Positions 51,180 through 60,867 of a DNA stretch of 64,000 bases are shown piece after piece; the first letter of the stretch is position 1, and every line of letters starts with the position of its first letter. This DNA is from Bilophila sp964538355 (GTDB lineage: Bacteria; Desulfobacterota; Desulfovibrionia; Desulfovibrionales; Desulfovibrionaceae): contig CAZIFC010000002.1 of assembly GCA_964538355.1 (NCBI GenBank), forward strand, positions 62,001-126,000. The letters run 5' to 3'. A model generated the notes under the pieces. That model worked only from the letters and a program-made list of their open reading frames with translations. It did no database searches and was not told where the DNA came from. The position numbers and the translations under genes were made by a program.

Positions 51180-51313
51180 GTATGGACGAGGGGACGTAAT
51201 GGGATCACGTCTCTGCACGCAAAACGATAGTTCTTTGAGTATGATAGCTTTACCATGCAAAAAGGGGGAAGAAGACCGAAGCCTCCTTCCCCCCTGCTTT
51301 CAGGAAAAACCGG

Positions 51314-52738
51314 TTAGCCGAGCAAACGCTTGGCAATCTCCTGAGCGGCCTTGCGGCCTGCGCCCATAGCGAGAATAACCGTCGCTGCGCCGGTCACGAT
51401 ATCGCCGCCGGCGAACACGTTGGGAATCGACGTTTCTCCGGTTTCCTCGTTCACAACGATGTAGCCGCGCTTGTTCAAATCAAGCCCGGGAGTCGCTTCC
51501 AGCAGAATGGGGTTGGAACGCGTGCCCACGGCGACAACGGCCAGATCCGTCTCGTGCTCGAACACGGCTCCCTCAACCGGAACGGGACGGCGGCGGCCGG
51601 AAGCGTCCGGTTCGCCGAGTTCCATCTTCTGAAGGGTCACGGACTTCAATACGCCGTTTTCGTTGGCGTTGAAGTGAAGCGGGCCAACCAGCTCAAGCAG
51701 CTTTACGCCCTCTTCCTCGGCATGTTCGATTTCTTCGTGGCGAGCGGGCATTTCAGCACGGGAACGGCGATAGATGATCGTCGAGCTTTCCGCGCCCAGA
51801 CGCAGCGCGGTGCGGGCGGCGTCCATGGCAACGTTGCCAGCCCCGAACACGGTCACATGCTTTCCGGGATAGGTCGGCGTGTCGTAGTTGGGGAAATCAT
51901 AGGCACGCCCAAGGTTCACGCGGGTCAGGTATTCATTGGCGGAAAACACGCCGATGAGGTTTTCGCCCGGAACGCCGAGGAACTGGGGCAGGCCCGCACC
52001 AACGCCGATGAATACGGCCTTGTAGCCTTCATCAAACAGCTGCTGGACGGAAACGGTACGTCCCCCCACCCAGTTGGTGCGGAACTCGACGTTGTGCTGG
52101 CGAAGCCCGTCCAGTTCGGCGGCAACGACATCCTTGGGCAGACGGAACGCGGGGATGCCATAAATCAGCACGCCGCCAGCCTCGTGCAGGGCCTCGAATA
52201 CCGTAACCTTGATCCCGCGGGAAGCCAGATACCCGGCAACCGTAATGGAGGAAGGCCCGGAACCGATACAGGCGACCTTCAAATCAGGATTGGTGGGCGC
52301 GCAGCTGTCGTTTTCACCAACGCCGGCACACGGATTGTTCATGGCGTTGTCGGCGACAAAACGTTCCAGACGGCCAATGGCGACGGGTTCGCCCTTGACG
52401 CCGAGGATACACTTGCCTTCGCACTGGTTTTCCTGAGGACAGACCCGGCCGCACACGGCAGGCAGGCTGTTGGTGCTTTTCAGGATTCGGTAGGCTTCCG
52501 CAAGATCTCCCTTGACGATCTGCGCGATGAACTCAGGAATGCGGACTTCAACCGGGCACCCCTGACGGCAACGGGGATTCTTGCACTGGAGGCAGCGGCT
52601 GGCTTCGGTCTGAGCCTGTTCCAGCGTATAGCCGAGGGCAACTTCCTTAAAGTTGTGGGCGCGCACGTCAGCGGGCTGACAGGGCATGGCGACGCGGGGC
52701 GTCTTGGCGGGCTTCTTCACGTTCTCAGTGTTTGTCAT
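51314..52738 (-). CDS. nfnB: NfnB-type NADPH-linked flavoprotein (GltD-like)
   Basis: 474 aa from the ATG at 52738. An N-terminal Fe-S domain (about 45-110) has CLQCKNPRCRQGCPVEVRIP and CGRVCPQENQCEGKC. The two-dinucleotide-fold flavin part begins CIGSGPSSITVAGYL and has the second loop VFGAGNVAMDAART. NfnB is the large subunit of the electron-bifurcating NADH-dependent ferredoxin:NADP oxidoreductase. It overlaps the nfnA stop by 14 bp. Alternative: generic GltD-like oxidoreductase, but the neighbour fixes the call. Confidence 0.88.
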   Translation of the reverse strand: MTNTENVKKPAKTPRVAMPCQPADVRAHNFKEVALGYTLEQAQTEASRCLQCKNPRCRQGCPVEVRIPEFIAQIVKGDLAEAYRILKSTNSLPAVCGRVCPQENQCEGKCILGVKGEPVAIGRLERFVADNAMNNPCAGVGENDSCAPTNPDLKVACIGSGPSSITVAGYLASRGIKVTVFEALHEAGGVLIYGIPAFRLPKDVVAAELDGLRQHNVEFRTNWVGGRTVSVQQLFDEGYKAVFIGVGAGLPQFLGVPGENLIGVFSANEYLTRVNLGRAYDFPNYDTPTYPGKHVTVFGAGNVAMDAARTALRLGAESSTIIYRRSRAEMPARHEEIEHAEEEGVKLLELVGPLHFNANENGVLKSVTLQKMELGEPDASGRRRPVPVEGAVFEHETDLAVVAVGTRSNPILLEATPGLDLNKRGYIVVNEETGETSIPNVFAGGDIVTGAATVILAMGAGRKAAQEIAKRLLG

Positions 52739-53576
52739 GGCAGGTGCACCTGTGCTGGTGGTGTTCAATGGATTCCTTTTCCTGCGAGCGGAATGCGGAC
52801 AGACGCTGGCGCAACTCCGCAAAATCCACCTTATGCCCGTCGAATTCGGGGCCATCGACGCAGGTAAACTTCGTTTCACCGTCAACGGTCACCCGGCACG
52901 CGCCGCACATCCCGATGCCGTCCACCATGAGGGAGTTCAGGCTGACGGTCGTGGCAACACCGAAGGGCTGGGTCGTATTCGCGACGGCCTGCATCATGGG
53001 AACCGGGCCAACCGCCACGACTTCCTGCACCTTTTTGTCGCTTTCAAGGCGATCCTTCAGCAGTTCGGTCACAAAGCCCTTGTGCCCATAGCTGCCGTCA
53101 TCCGTCGAAATGAGGACTTCGTCACAGAACGACTTCAATTCGTTCTCGAACAGGAGCAGATCCTTGCTGCGTGCGCCGATGACCGCAATCACATAGTTCC
53201 CGGCCTTATGGTGGCCCTTGGCGATATGATGCATTGCGGCAATACCGGTTCCGCCACCAACGCAGATCACACGATCCCCCTTGACGATATGGGTTGCCTT
53301 GCCAAGCGGGCCGGCAACGTCAAGGATGCTGTCGCCTTCGGAAAGAGCTTCCAGCATCATCGTGGACTTGCCCATCACCAGATAGACGATGGTAATCGTC
53401 CCTTTCTCGGGATCGGTATCCGCGATGGTCAGGGGAAAACGTTCACCCTGTTCGTTGACGCGCAGCATGACGAAATGGCCAGGCTTCGCTGTGGCCGCAA
53501 TCTGCGGCGCATCCAGCACCAGTTTACTCGTTCGACCAGGAATCAACGATTCCTTATGCAGGATCGTGGTTGGCAT
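52725..53576 (-). CDS. nfnA: NfnA-type FAD/[2Fe-2S] subunit (sulfide dehydrogenase-like)
   Basis: 283-aa ferredoxin-NADP reductase-like subunit that binds NAD(H). It has FAD/NAD motifs (FPLTIADTDPEKGTI; VGGGTGIAAMHH) and a C-terminal [2Fe-2S] site GMCGACRV...FTCVDGPEFDGH with four cysteines. An AAGGAG box precedes the ATG at 53576. The C-terminal tail is His/Cys-rich (HHQHRCTCHDKH). It heads the two-gene nfn unit, downstream of the FAD/Fe-S dehydrogenase gene. Confidence 0.88.
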   Translation of the reverse strand: MPTTILHKESLIPGRTSKLVLDAPQIAATAKPGHFVMLRVNEQGERFPLTIADTDPEKGTITIVYLVMGKSTMMLEALSEGDSILDVAGPLGKATHIVKGDRVICVGGGTGIAAMHHIAKGHHKAGNYVIAVIGARSKDLLLFENELKSFCDEVLISTDDGSYGHKGFVTELLKDRLESDKKVQEVVAVGPVPMMQAVANTTQPFGVATTVSLNSLMVDGIGMCGACRVTVDGETKFTCVDGPEFDGHKVDFAELRQRLSAFRSQEKESIEHHQHRCTCHDKH

Positions 53577-53682
53577 CTGTAAGGCACTCCTTGTTTCAAT
53601 TCACCTATAACGAGACAATCCGCCGCTTCCCGTTCCCGGCTGTGCGCCTCTTGATTCGCACAACAGCCGAAAGAACGAGGGG

Positions 53683-56600
53683 CTACTCGTCAAACTCGAC
53701 GATGCGCACACCCTGCGCATTCGCTTCCGGCGCGATTCTGCGCCGAAATACCCGGATCCATTTCTCGCCCCATTGCGCGCGGAACAGCAGCGTGGCTACC
53801 CATTCCGCCGTATGCAACACCGGCTTGCGGACATGCATGGTCATCAGGCTCCGCATGATGCCCACCTTGCAGGACGGGCACCCCACCAGAATGGGACGCT
53901 GCGCGGGATATCCCTCCAGCGCGTCTGCAAGCACATCCATCTTGCGCTTGCGCAAGGTGTTGTACACCAGCGGAGAAGCGATGGCTCCCATGCCCGACTC
54001 GCCGCAGCACCCCGGAGAAACCTCCACGGAAGCCCCCGTCAGCGAGGCTATCGCGCCTGCCTGTTTCCGAATGCCCTTCACCTTGTGCACGCCAACCCAT
54101 TCAGGATGGCAGGAAGCATGATACAAAACAGTTCCTTCAAACAACCCTGCGTCAGGCTCCAGCCTGCTCTGCACGAACTGCATGACGTCCTGATGGACAA
54201 GCTCCCCGGCCCCTTCAGACAGCGTCGCCGGCTCCAGCCGCTCGATCCCTTCCCGGCACGATCCGCATGCCGTGATGATGTGCGTCACGCGAAAACCGCG
54301 TTCCGTAGCACTGGCAAGGGTTTCCCGCAACATTTTCCGGTTTTGCTCAAGGTTCCCGGCGAACTGCCCGTCTGCCCCGGAGGACAACAAGGGATACCCG
54401 CAGCACAGATGACGCTCGGGAAGAATGACCGCAACGCCGCTCCGCAGCAAAAGCCCCAATGCGGAAAACCCTATGGTACGGGACAGCAGGCTCCCGCCGC
54501 AACCCGGAAAATACAGGACGGCTTCCCTGAAGGAGCTGTTTTCCTGTGCCGCGGCTTCTCCCGCCGCGTTTCCGGCACGCCGCGCCAGGAAGATGTTCCC
54601 GCGTTCAAGGTGCAGAGCCTCATAAAGGTTTCTGTATCCCGGTTCCGGTCCTTTACCTGAAAACAACGGGTTATACAAACGCTTCCTGATGGCCTGCGGC
54701 ACGATGCCCACGATACGGTTCTGCATTCGCTGCCCGAGCGCGGCGGCCTTGACCGCCTGCGGGATGCGATGGGAAGGGTTTCCCACCAGCCAGTCCAGCA
54801 CCCGGCTCTTGACCGGATGCCCCCCGGCCCCCTCTTCGTCAAGAAAGGCCCGAAGCTGAAGGGCCACGTCAGCGGAAGGGATTTTTACGGGGCAGACGGA
54901 GGTACAGCGTCCGCATCCGGTGCAGTGCTCCATCATGGCCCGCAGCTCGGCGAGAATGGACGGATCCGGCTTCCCCTTGTTGATCTGCGAATAGTAAATG
55001 GCCTCAATGATGGCCCCAAGCACCATGTTCTTGTTCCGCGGATGGAAATGATAGGAACATTCGGGGTACATCATCGGGCAGACCTGTTTGCACTTGCCGC
55101 AGCGGGTACACATCTGCACCGAGGCGAGCAGGTGGATGAGCCGTTCCTTGTCGGGAAGGCCGCTCTGCCGGATGTCTTCAATCAGCCTGTTGAACGAGAA
55201 GGTAAACGGACGCACCGGCAGTTCACGCTGGGTCAGCTTTGCCGGATTGAACACGTCACGGGGGTCCACACGGTTCTTGAACTCCCGGATGGCATCCATC
55301 TTGTCCTTGCCGAGAAACGCTATCTTGGTGATGCCGATGCCGTGCTCACCGGATACCGCACCCCCCATTTCCTGCGCTTCGGCCATGACGCGCATGGCGG
55401 CTTCCTCGGCAATTTCCAGCATGTGCAGGTCATTGGAGTTGACGGGGATATTGACATGGCAGTTCCCGTCCCCGGCGTGCATGTGGCTTGCCACCACCAC
55501 GCGCCCCGCAAGCATATCGTCACTGAGCTTCTTGATTTTGGGAGCCAGACGTTCGTACCGTTCCGCCATAAGCCGGAGGAACTCCACCGCACGCTCTTCC
55601 ATTTCATCGTCGGAAAGCTCGGAAGAAGGAACCCCGCCCTGCGCCACGCGGGTCACGTTGACGAATTCGCGGTTGAGATCCCTGTCCTCCAACGCCATGC
55701 CGGGCAATCGCCCCAGTTCCTGGAGGGCCTGGCGGTAGGCCGTCGCCGCGCACTCCAGATTGAGCTGCTCAAGGAACAGCGCGAAATCCGGGATGCGCTG
55801 CATGGGAATGACCACGTCCTCATTGATCTTGAACCCCGAGGTTCGGCGGGCAATGGCGGACAGGCGATGCCGATCTTCCCAGAACACTTCGGCCTCTTTC
55901 GCATCCTTGGCCACAATCAGGGCCACGTTGTCCTGCGCGTCAACGATGTCGGAAATTTCCTGAACGCATTTTTCCAGCAGATACGCCTCGTCGCCGTCCA
56001 CCTGAATGATGATGACGGAAATGGGGCTGCCCTCATACTTCTCCGACTTTTTCTGATAGTCGATGGCGCGGACATACTTGGCGTTGAATTCTTCCAGCGC
56101 GGAAAGGTGGGCATAATCCCCCTCTTCCCGAATCCGGTTCCGCAAGTCCACAATCTGCCCGATGACCACGGCGGCCTGATGCATGGAGCGTCCGTAGCAC
56201 TCCAGCACCATGACCCGCGACTGGGCCGGCTTCTTGTGGATGATGAAGGTCGCGTCGGTGATGATGCCGTCCACGCCTTCCTTCTGCATTCCCGGCAGGC
56301 CACCCAACGCCTTGTTGGTTACGTCCTTCCCCAAACCGGGCAGGCGAATCTCCGAACCGTGCAGCTCCACAACGCTTCGCACGCCGCCGCTGAGATCCTT
56401 GACCTCAAACACGGCAAGCTCATCGGGAAGGATCTTGTGGCGCGGATGGTTTTTGCGCTCGACGCTGATGATCTCGCCGGTGGGCGTCACCATCCGCCAC
56501 GAAAGCAGATTGTCCAGCGTCGTTCCGTATTCGAAGGCGAACGGCCCGCCCGAGTTTTCCGCAACGTTGCCGCCGATGGTCGAAGCCGTCTTCGAGGCGG

Positions 56601-57291
56601 GGTCCACGGTAAAGAGGAAGCCTTCCCCGGCTACGGCGTCAATGGCGGCCTGCGTGATCACGCCCGCATCCAGCGTAACCGTCATATTCTCGCGATCGAT
56701 AGGCGAAATCTTGGTAAACCGGGTCGTCCGCACGATCACGGAACGACGCCGCATGGGGACGGAGCCACCGGTCAGCCCGGACGCCCCGCCTCGGGGAATG
56801 AGCGCGAACTTCAATTCATTTGCCAACTTGACCAGCTCGCTCACCTGTTCGGCATCGGCAGGCTCCACCACCATGAGCGGCAGCTCCATACGCAGGTCGG
56901 TCGCGTCGGTGGAACAGGCCACCAGCGCGCTGGGGCGCGTGACCACGGCATCCGGCGGCAAAAAGTTCCGCAGACGTTGCGCAAGCTCCTCGCGGAAGGC
57001 GACCTCGGCCTCGTATCCGCTCCAAAACAGGGTGATGCCCTCGCCGATGGTGTTGGCGTAGTGGTGGGCAAGCGCGAACACTTCGCGATCAAAACGTTCC
57101 TTCACACTGGCCTTGACCGTAACGGGATCCACAAAGGGGTTGTACGCGACAAGAAACAGCTCTTCTGCGATCTCGGTGGCCAGATGCCGCACGGATTCCG
57201 GCCAATCGGAAAAATCTTCAAGATTGATACGAAGGATACGGTTGACAACAAAATCAGGGGCAATGGAAATATGCGGGCCTTTATGAGGCAT
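53683..57291 (-). CDS. FAD-linked oxidase fused to Fe-S and CCG domains (D-lactate/2-hydroxyacid dehydrogenase type)
   Basis: 1,202 aa from the ATG at 57291 (AAAGGA box). An N-terminal FAD-binding_4 domain (about 130-350) contains RGGASGLTGGSVPMRRRSVI. A FAD-oxidase C domain (about 390-690) has the HMHAGDGNCHVNIPVN metal site. Two 4Fe-4S motifs follow (CTRCGKCKQVCP; CTGCGRCTSVCP), then two CCG domains (CCGYPLL; CCGESGMG). This GlcD-GlcF fusion fits a quinone- or carrier-linked D-lactate or D-2-hydroxyacid dehydrogenase; the substrate is not decided by sequence. Confidence 0.85.
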   Translation of the reverse strand: MPHKGPHISIAPDFVVNRILRINLEDFSDWPESVRHLATEIAEELFLVAYNPFVDPVTVKASVKERFDREVFALAHHYANTIGEGITLFWSGYEAEVAFREELAQRLRNFLPPDAVVTRPSALVACSTDATDLRMELPLMVVEPADAEQVSELVKLANELKFALIPRGGASGLTGGSVPMRRRSVIVRTTRFTKISPIDRENMTVTLDAGVITQAAIDAVAGEGFLFTVDPASKTASTIGGNVAENSGGPFAFEYGTTLDNLLSWRMVTPTGEIISVERKNHPRHKILPDELAVFEVKDLSGGVRSVVELHGSEIRLPGLGKDVTNKALGGLPGMQKEGVDGIITDATFIIHKKPAQSRVMVLECYGRSMHQAAVVIGQIVDLRNRIREEGDYAHLSALEEFNAKYVRAIDYQKKSEKYEGSPISVIIIQVDGDEAYLLEKCVQEISDIVDAQDNVALIVAKDAKEAEVFWEDRHRLSAIARRTSGFKINEDVVIPMQRIPDFALFLEQLNLECAATAYRQALQELGRLPGMALEDRDLNREFVNVTRVAQGGVPSSELSDDEMEERAVEFLRLMAERYERLAPKIKKLSDDMLAGRVVVASHMHAGDGNCHVNIPVNSNDLHMLEIAEEAAMRVMAEAQEMGGAVSGEHGIGITKIAFLGKDKMDAIREFKNRVDPRDVFNPAKLTQRELPVRPFTFSFNRLIEDIRQSGLPDKERLIHLLASVQMCTRCGKCKQVCPMMYPECSYHFHPRNKNMVLGAIIEAIYYSQINKGKPDPSILAELRAMMEHCTGCGRCTSVCPVKIPSADVALQLRAFLDEEGAGGHPVKSRVLDWLVGNPSHRIPQAVKAAALGQRMQNRIVGIVPQAIRKRLYNPLFSGKGPEPGYRNLYEALHLERGNIFLARRAGNAAGEAAAQENSSFREAVLYFPGCGGSLLSRTIGFSALGLLLRSGVAVILPERHLCCGYPLLSSGADGQFAGNLEQNRKMLRETLASATERGFRVTHIITACGSCREGIERLEPATLSEGAGELVHQDVMQFVQSRLEPDAGLFEGTVLYHASCHPEWVGVHKVKGIRKQAGAIASLTGASVEVSPGCCGESGMGAIASPLVYNTLRKRKMDVLADALEGYPAQRPILVGCPSCKVGIMRSLMTMHVRKPVLHTAEWVATLLFRAQWGEKWIRVFRRRIAPEANAQGVRIVEFDE

Positions 57292-57431
57292 GTGAGCGTC
57301 CTTTGTCTGGCGGGAAATCCCAATTCGCGGATTGTGGATAAAACAAAGGTGGAGTATAGATATTCGACACCGCCTTTGCAAGGCATAAACATTTCAGCCT
57401 ATTTTCCCCACCGGAACCATTCTTTCCCTTT

Positions 57432-58394
57432 ATGAAAAAAATACCCTCTCCTACCTTCGTTTCTGGAACCGTACCCCCCATTCCTGCTCCCTTTACCGCT
57501 TATCTCGCCGCAAAGGGATTTCTTGAGGATCTGCTTGCGGAACTCGGTGGCGACGTTATCGATGTCCGGGGCCGGCTTGTGCTCGCCAAAGGAACGCCCC
57601 GTGCAGCGGCATGGGCACAGAACGTCTGGCAATCGCCAGCATTTATTCCTATCGAGTCCATCGGCGACGGTGCCCGCAAGCTTTCCGGCATCCAGCGCAA
57701 CTGGCATCTCTATTCCGAAGAGAACCATCGCCGGGCATCGCTCATTCAGGAAAAGCTTCCCCACGTCTCGGAAAAGCCGATCACGTTCGGAACCCCCGCC
57801 CCCACCGCGCCGCTCGGCTCTTGGACCTTGTGGGAACCCAACCTGATTCTGGCCTCGGCACAATGCGCCTCGCCGTTCCCCGACGGGGTGGTCGCCTTCC
57901 ACGAAAACAAGATTGATCCCCCAAGCCGGGCCTACCTGAAACTGTGGGAAACCTTTACCCTGCTTCCCAAACGCCCCGGCCCCGGCGATCTCTGCCTTGA
58001 CCTCGGTTCGGCTCCGGGCGGCTGGACATGGGTTCTCGCCAGCATGGGCGCGCAGGTATTCAGCATCGACAAGGCCCCGCTTGCTCCGCAAGTGGACCGT
58101 ATGCCCGGGGTGAGCCACTGCATCGGGAGCGGGTTTGCGCTTGATCCCCGCCATGCCGGAGCCGTGGACTGGCTTTTCTCCGACATGATCTGCTACCCCG
58201 ACAAGCTGTATGATGTCATCTGCCGCTGGATTGAGCTGGGGAGCTGCCGCAACTTCGTATGCACATTAAAGTTCCAGGCGGAAACCGATCACGCCACCGC
58301 CGCCAGATTCGCGGCAATACCCGGTTCCCGCCTCATGCACCTTTCCTGCAACAAGCACGAGCTGACATGGGTCAAACTTGAAGAAGGACTTTAA
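57432..58394 (+). CDS. RlmM-like SAM-dependent RNA methyltransferase (FtsJ fold)
   Basis: 320-aa protein resembling RlmM, which makes Cm2498 in 23S rRNA. The SAM loop is LDLGSAPGGWTW (about 191). A K-D-K-E tetrad is visible: Lys in RAYLKLWE, Asp in FSDMIC, Lys in CTLKFQ, and Glu in HELTW. The N-terminal part is a short THUMP-like region. No clear ribosome site precedes the ATG at 57432. Divergent from the FAD/Fe-S dehydrogenase gene. Confidence 0.7.
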   Translation: MKKIPSPTFVSGTVPPIPAPFTAYLAAKGFLEDLLAELGGDVIDVRGRLVLAKGTPRAAAWAQNVWQSPAFIPIESIGDGARKLSGIQRNWHLYSEENHRRASLIQEKLPHVSEKPITFGTPAPTAPLGSWTLWEPNLILASAQCASPFPDGVVAFHENKIDPPSRAYLKLWETFTLLPKRPGPGDLCLDLGSAPGGWTWVLASMGAQVFSIDKAPLAPQVDRMPGVSHCIGSGFALDPRHAGAVDWLFSDMICYPDKLYDVICRWIELGSCRNFVCTLKFQAETDHATAARFAAIPGSRLMHLSCNKHELTWVKLEEGL

Positions 58395-58418
58395 AGGCTC
58401 CCCCCTTTTCGGGGCGTC

Positions 58419-58440
58419 TGGGGGGATCATTCCCCCCAGC
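58419..58440. other. GC-rich hairpin between convergent genes
   Basis: 8-bp arms 58419-58426 and 58433-58440 between the methyltransferase (+) and the U32 gene (-). No T run on either side, so it is at best a weak terminator. Confidence 0.45.
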
Positions 58441-58483
58441 GGGGCACGGGCAACCCCCGATACCCCAAGAAAACATCCCCGCC

Positions 58484-59731
58484 CTACGCCCGAACGTACA
58501 ACCCCGCAGCCAGATCCGAAACATCGCAGTACAACACGCCTTCCATGCCGGGATGCAGCACGTCCACGCGCTCGCCCCTGTGGTTTTCCAGCGCGTAGGC
58601 ACCGGGATGCAGCGCAGGACGCCGCATCCCCGGCAGGAGGACGGACGCTTCGCGTTCCGCACGCCAAGGGGAGCGAACCTGCACCCGCCAGCCTTCCCCG
58701 CGACGTTCGACAAGCCGGGCAACGACAGGCCGGGCCTCAAAGCCCTCCGGCCTTGTCTCCACACGGCGATGGGGCAAAAAGAACCCGGTGGACAGCGGAC
58801 GCGAAGCCGTATGGAACAGCTCTTTCAGCAACGCTTCGGTCGACGGCTCACGCAGTCCGCATTGCCGCAACCGTACATGGCGATCCAGAGCGGTGCGGTA
58901 GACATCCGCAATCTGGGCAACGTAGCCGCCGCTCTTGGTCCGTCCCTCCAGTTTCAGCGCACCAACCCCCATATCCGCCAGACATCCCACATAGCGCAGC
59001 AAACACAAGTCCTGCGGGGCCCAAAAGCCGCTGAAATCTTCGCCCTGCCGCACCTCCCAAAGCTCTTCGCCCTGCCGCTTCTGTTCCTCCACCATCAGGG
59101 ATACCCCCCGATAGTCAAACCGGCACGGCTGGGTGCAACGGCCCTGATTGGCGGGACGGTTGTTCACCCATGCCGACAGCAGGCAGTGCCCGGAAAGGGC
59201 AAGGCACATCGCGCCCTGCACAAAGACCTCGAAATCCGCCTGCGGGAAGGCCCGCACGATATCCCGGATCTGGCGAAACCCCAGTTCGCGGGCAAGATTG
59301 ATCCGCTCTGCTCCCGCCTCCAGCCAGAAGGACACCGCCGCGCTGTTGACGGAATGGGCCTGCGTGGAAAGATGGAGAGGCACGGAAGGGCAATGCCGCC
59401 GCGCCAGCATGAAGACACCCGGATCTGCGGCGATAAGACCATCCACCCCCAGCTCGGGCAACCGCTCCAGCACGGCCTCCACGCCGGGAAGCTGGGCATC
59501 GTAGGGCATGGCATTGAGACAGTAGTACACCCGCACGCCCGCTGTGTGGGCATCCCGGACAGCCCGCTCCAGCCCCTCACCGAAAAAGCCATCGCAGGCC
59601 GTCCTCAGGCTCAGTTCCGGCCCTCCCATATACACGGCATCCGCGCCGTACAGGAGGGCCGCCTCAAGCTGTTCCCTTCCCCCGGCGGGAACCAGCAGCT
59701 CCGGCAATCCGTCTTTCTTCAGCATCGTCAT
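58484..59731 (-). CDS. U32-family protein (YegQ/TrhP-like)
   Basis: 415 aa. The TIM-barrel opening LLVPAGGREQLEAALLYGAD is followed by the family signature FVQGAMCLALSGHCLLSAW, then NQGRCTQPCRF, with conserved cysteines for an Fe-S cluster. U32 members include TrhP and RlhA (tRNA/rRNA hydroxylation) and annotated peptidases/collagenases. A choice needs a phylogeny. The start is 3 bp after the EamA gene stop; an internal ATG at 59725 is also good. Confidence 0.82.
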   Translation of the reverse strand: MTMLKKDGLPELLVPAGGREQLEAALLYGADAVYMGGPELSLRTACDGFFGEGLERAVRDAHTAGVRVYYCLNAMPYDAQLPGVEAVLERLPELGVDGLIAADPGVFMLARRHCPSVPLHLSTQAHSVNSAAVSFWLEAGAERINLARELGFRQIRDIVRAFPQADFEVFVQGAMCLALSGHCLLSAWVNNRPANQGRCTQPCRFDYRGVSLMVEEQKRQGEELWEVRQGEDFSGFWAPQDLCLLRYVGCLADMGVGALKLEGRTKSGGYVAQIADVYRTALDRHVRLRQCGLREPSTEALLKELFHTASRPLSTGFFLPHRRVETRPEGFEARPVVARLVERRGEGWRVQVRSPWRAEREASVLLPGMRRPALHPGAYALENHRGERVDVLHPGMEGVLYCDVSDLAAGLYVRA

Positions 59732-59734
59732 TCC

Positions 59735-60679
59735 TTATTCCTCCGCAATCGGCTTCTCTTCCGTTTTCCACTGGCTGAGGATCACGCCTCCAAGCACCAG
59801 TGCCGAAGCCGCCCACTGGCCCGCCGTCAACCGTTCGTCAAGAAAAAGCATTCCCATAATCAACGTAAACACCGGCACAAGATTGAGAAAGGCCCCCGTC
59901 CGCGAGGCCGGCACAATGCGGATGGCGAAGTTGTAGAGCAGGAAAGAAAGCATCGTCACCCCCACGCCAAGAAAGACCACCGCCAGCGTAGGCAGCAGGG
60001 GAAACGATTTCGGCAGCGTTACCGATGGCAAAAACAAGAGACAGGAAAAAAAACAGAAGCCGACCAGGGACTGCATGGTCGTTATCAGAAGCGGCGTGCA
60101 CCGTGCGGAAAGCTGCTTGGCGCAGACGATGTAAAACGCACCGCACAACATGGCGAACACTTCAAGCATATTCCCGAAAACAGGGTTCGGCGCGTGCTCG
60201 GAAACCTCCGCTCCCGCGCTGAGCCAAATCACACCCGTGACCGCAAGCGCAAACCCGAACCATACGCGGCGGTGGGGCCGCTCCCCCAGAGCCAGCCACG
60301 CCGCAGCGATCACGGCAAGCGGCAGTGCCGAAACGACCATGCCGGCCTGCGATGCCGTCGTGTACAGCATGGCGTAGCCTTCAAAGACAAAATAGAAGCA
60401 CGGCTCGCACAACGCCAGCAACACAATGAACTTCCATTCCCTGCGGGTGACGCGCCTGTCCAGCAGCATGGGCGAGGACATACGCCGCCAGAGCGTTACC
60501 CGCAACAGGGAAAGCGCAGCCAGCGAACTGAGCATACGCCCAAAGACCATCACCATCGGGTCAAACGCCGTCACCGCGATCTTGAGTGCGATGAAGGAGC
60601 CGCTCCACAGGAGCACCGCTCCCAAAAGAGCCAGGCCAGCCTGCGTAGACGGCGGAACATGTTGCAGCAGTGTTTTCAT
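59735..60679 (-). CDS. EamA/DMT-family transporter
   Basis: 314 aa, ten predicted helices in two EamA repeats (about 12-145 and 160-295). The first repeat has LLWSGSFIALKIAVTAFDPM, the second LVPVFTLIMGMLFLDERLTA with the ERLT motif usual at the end of helix 9. Exports or imports unknown small metabolites. The start at 60679 is used, with weak ribosome site. Cotranscribed with the U32 gene. Confidence 0.85.
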   Translation of the reverse strand: MKTLLQHVPPSTQAGLALLGAVLLWSGSFIALKIAVTAFDPMVMVFGRMLSSLAALSLLRVTLWRRMSSPMLLDRRVTRREWKFIVLLALCEPCFYFVFEGYAMLYTTASQAGMVVSALPLAVIAAAWLALGERPHRRVWFGFALAVTGVIWLSAGAEVSEHAPNPVFGNMLEVFAMLCGAFYIVCAKQLSARCTPLLITTMQSLVGFCFFSCLLFLPSVTLPKSFPLLPTLAVVFLGVGVTMLSFLLYNFAIRIVPASRTGAFLNLVPVFTLIMGMLFLDERLTAGQWAASALVLGGVILSQWKTEEKPIAEE

Positions 60680-60867
60680 GGCAACCAGCTCTACCGTGGG
60701 AACGCACAAATGACCAGCCCCAATAACCGGACAGGCCGACGCGGGACGCCAACACCGCATGGAGCCGCAGATTATTCTAATCTATGGAATCAATAATGGT
60801 TTTTAAAAAATCTCTGTGGTTACCCTGAAGGCATACCTCGCCCTGTTGGGGCAAAAAGGAGCATGCC

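Noticed and set aside
54769..57435. A long plus-strand open frame opposite the FAD/Fe-S dehydrogenase gene
   Set aside because: Antisense artefact of GC-rich coding; the minus-strand frame contains full FAD and Fe-S motifs.
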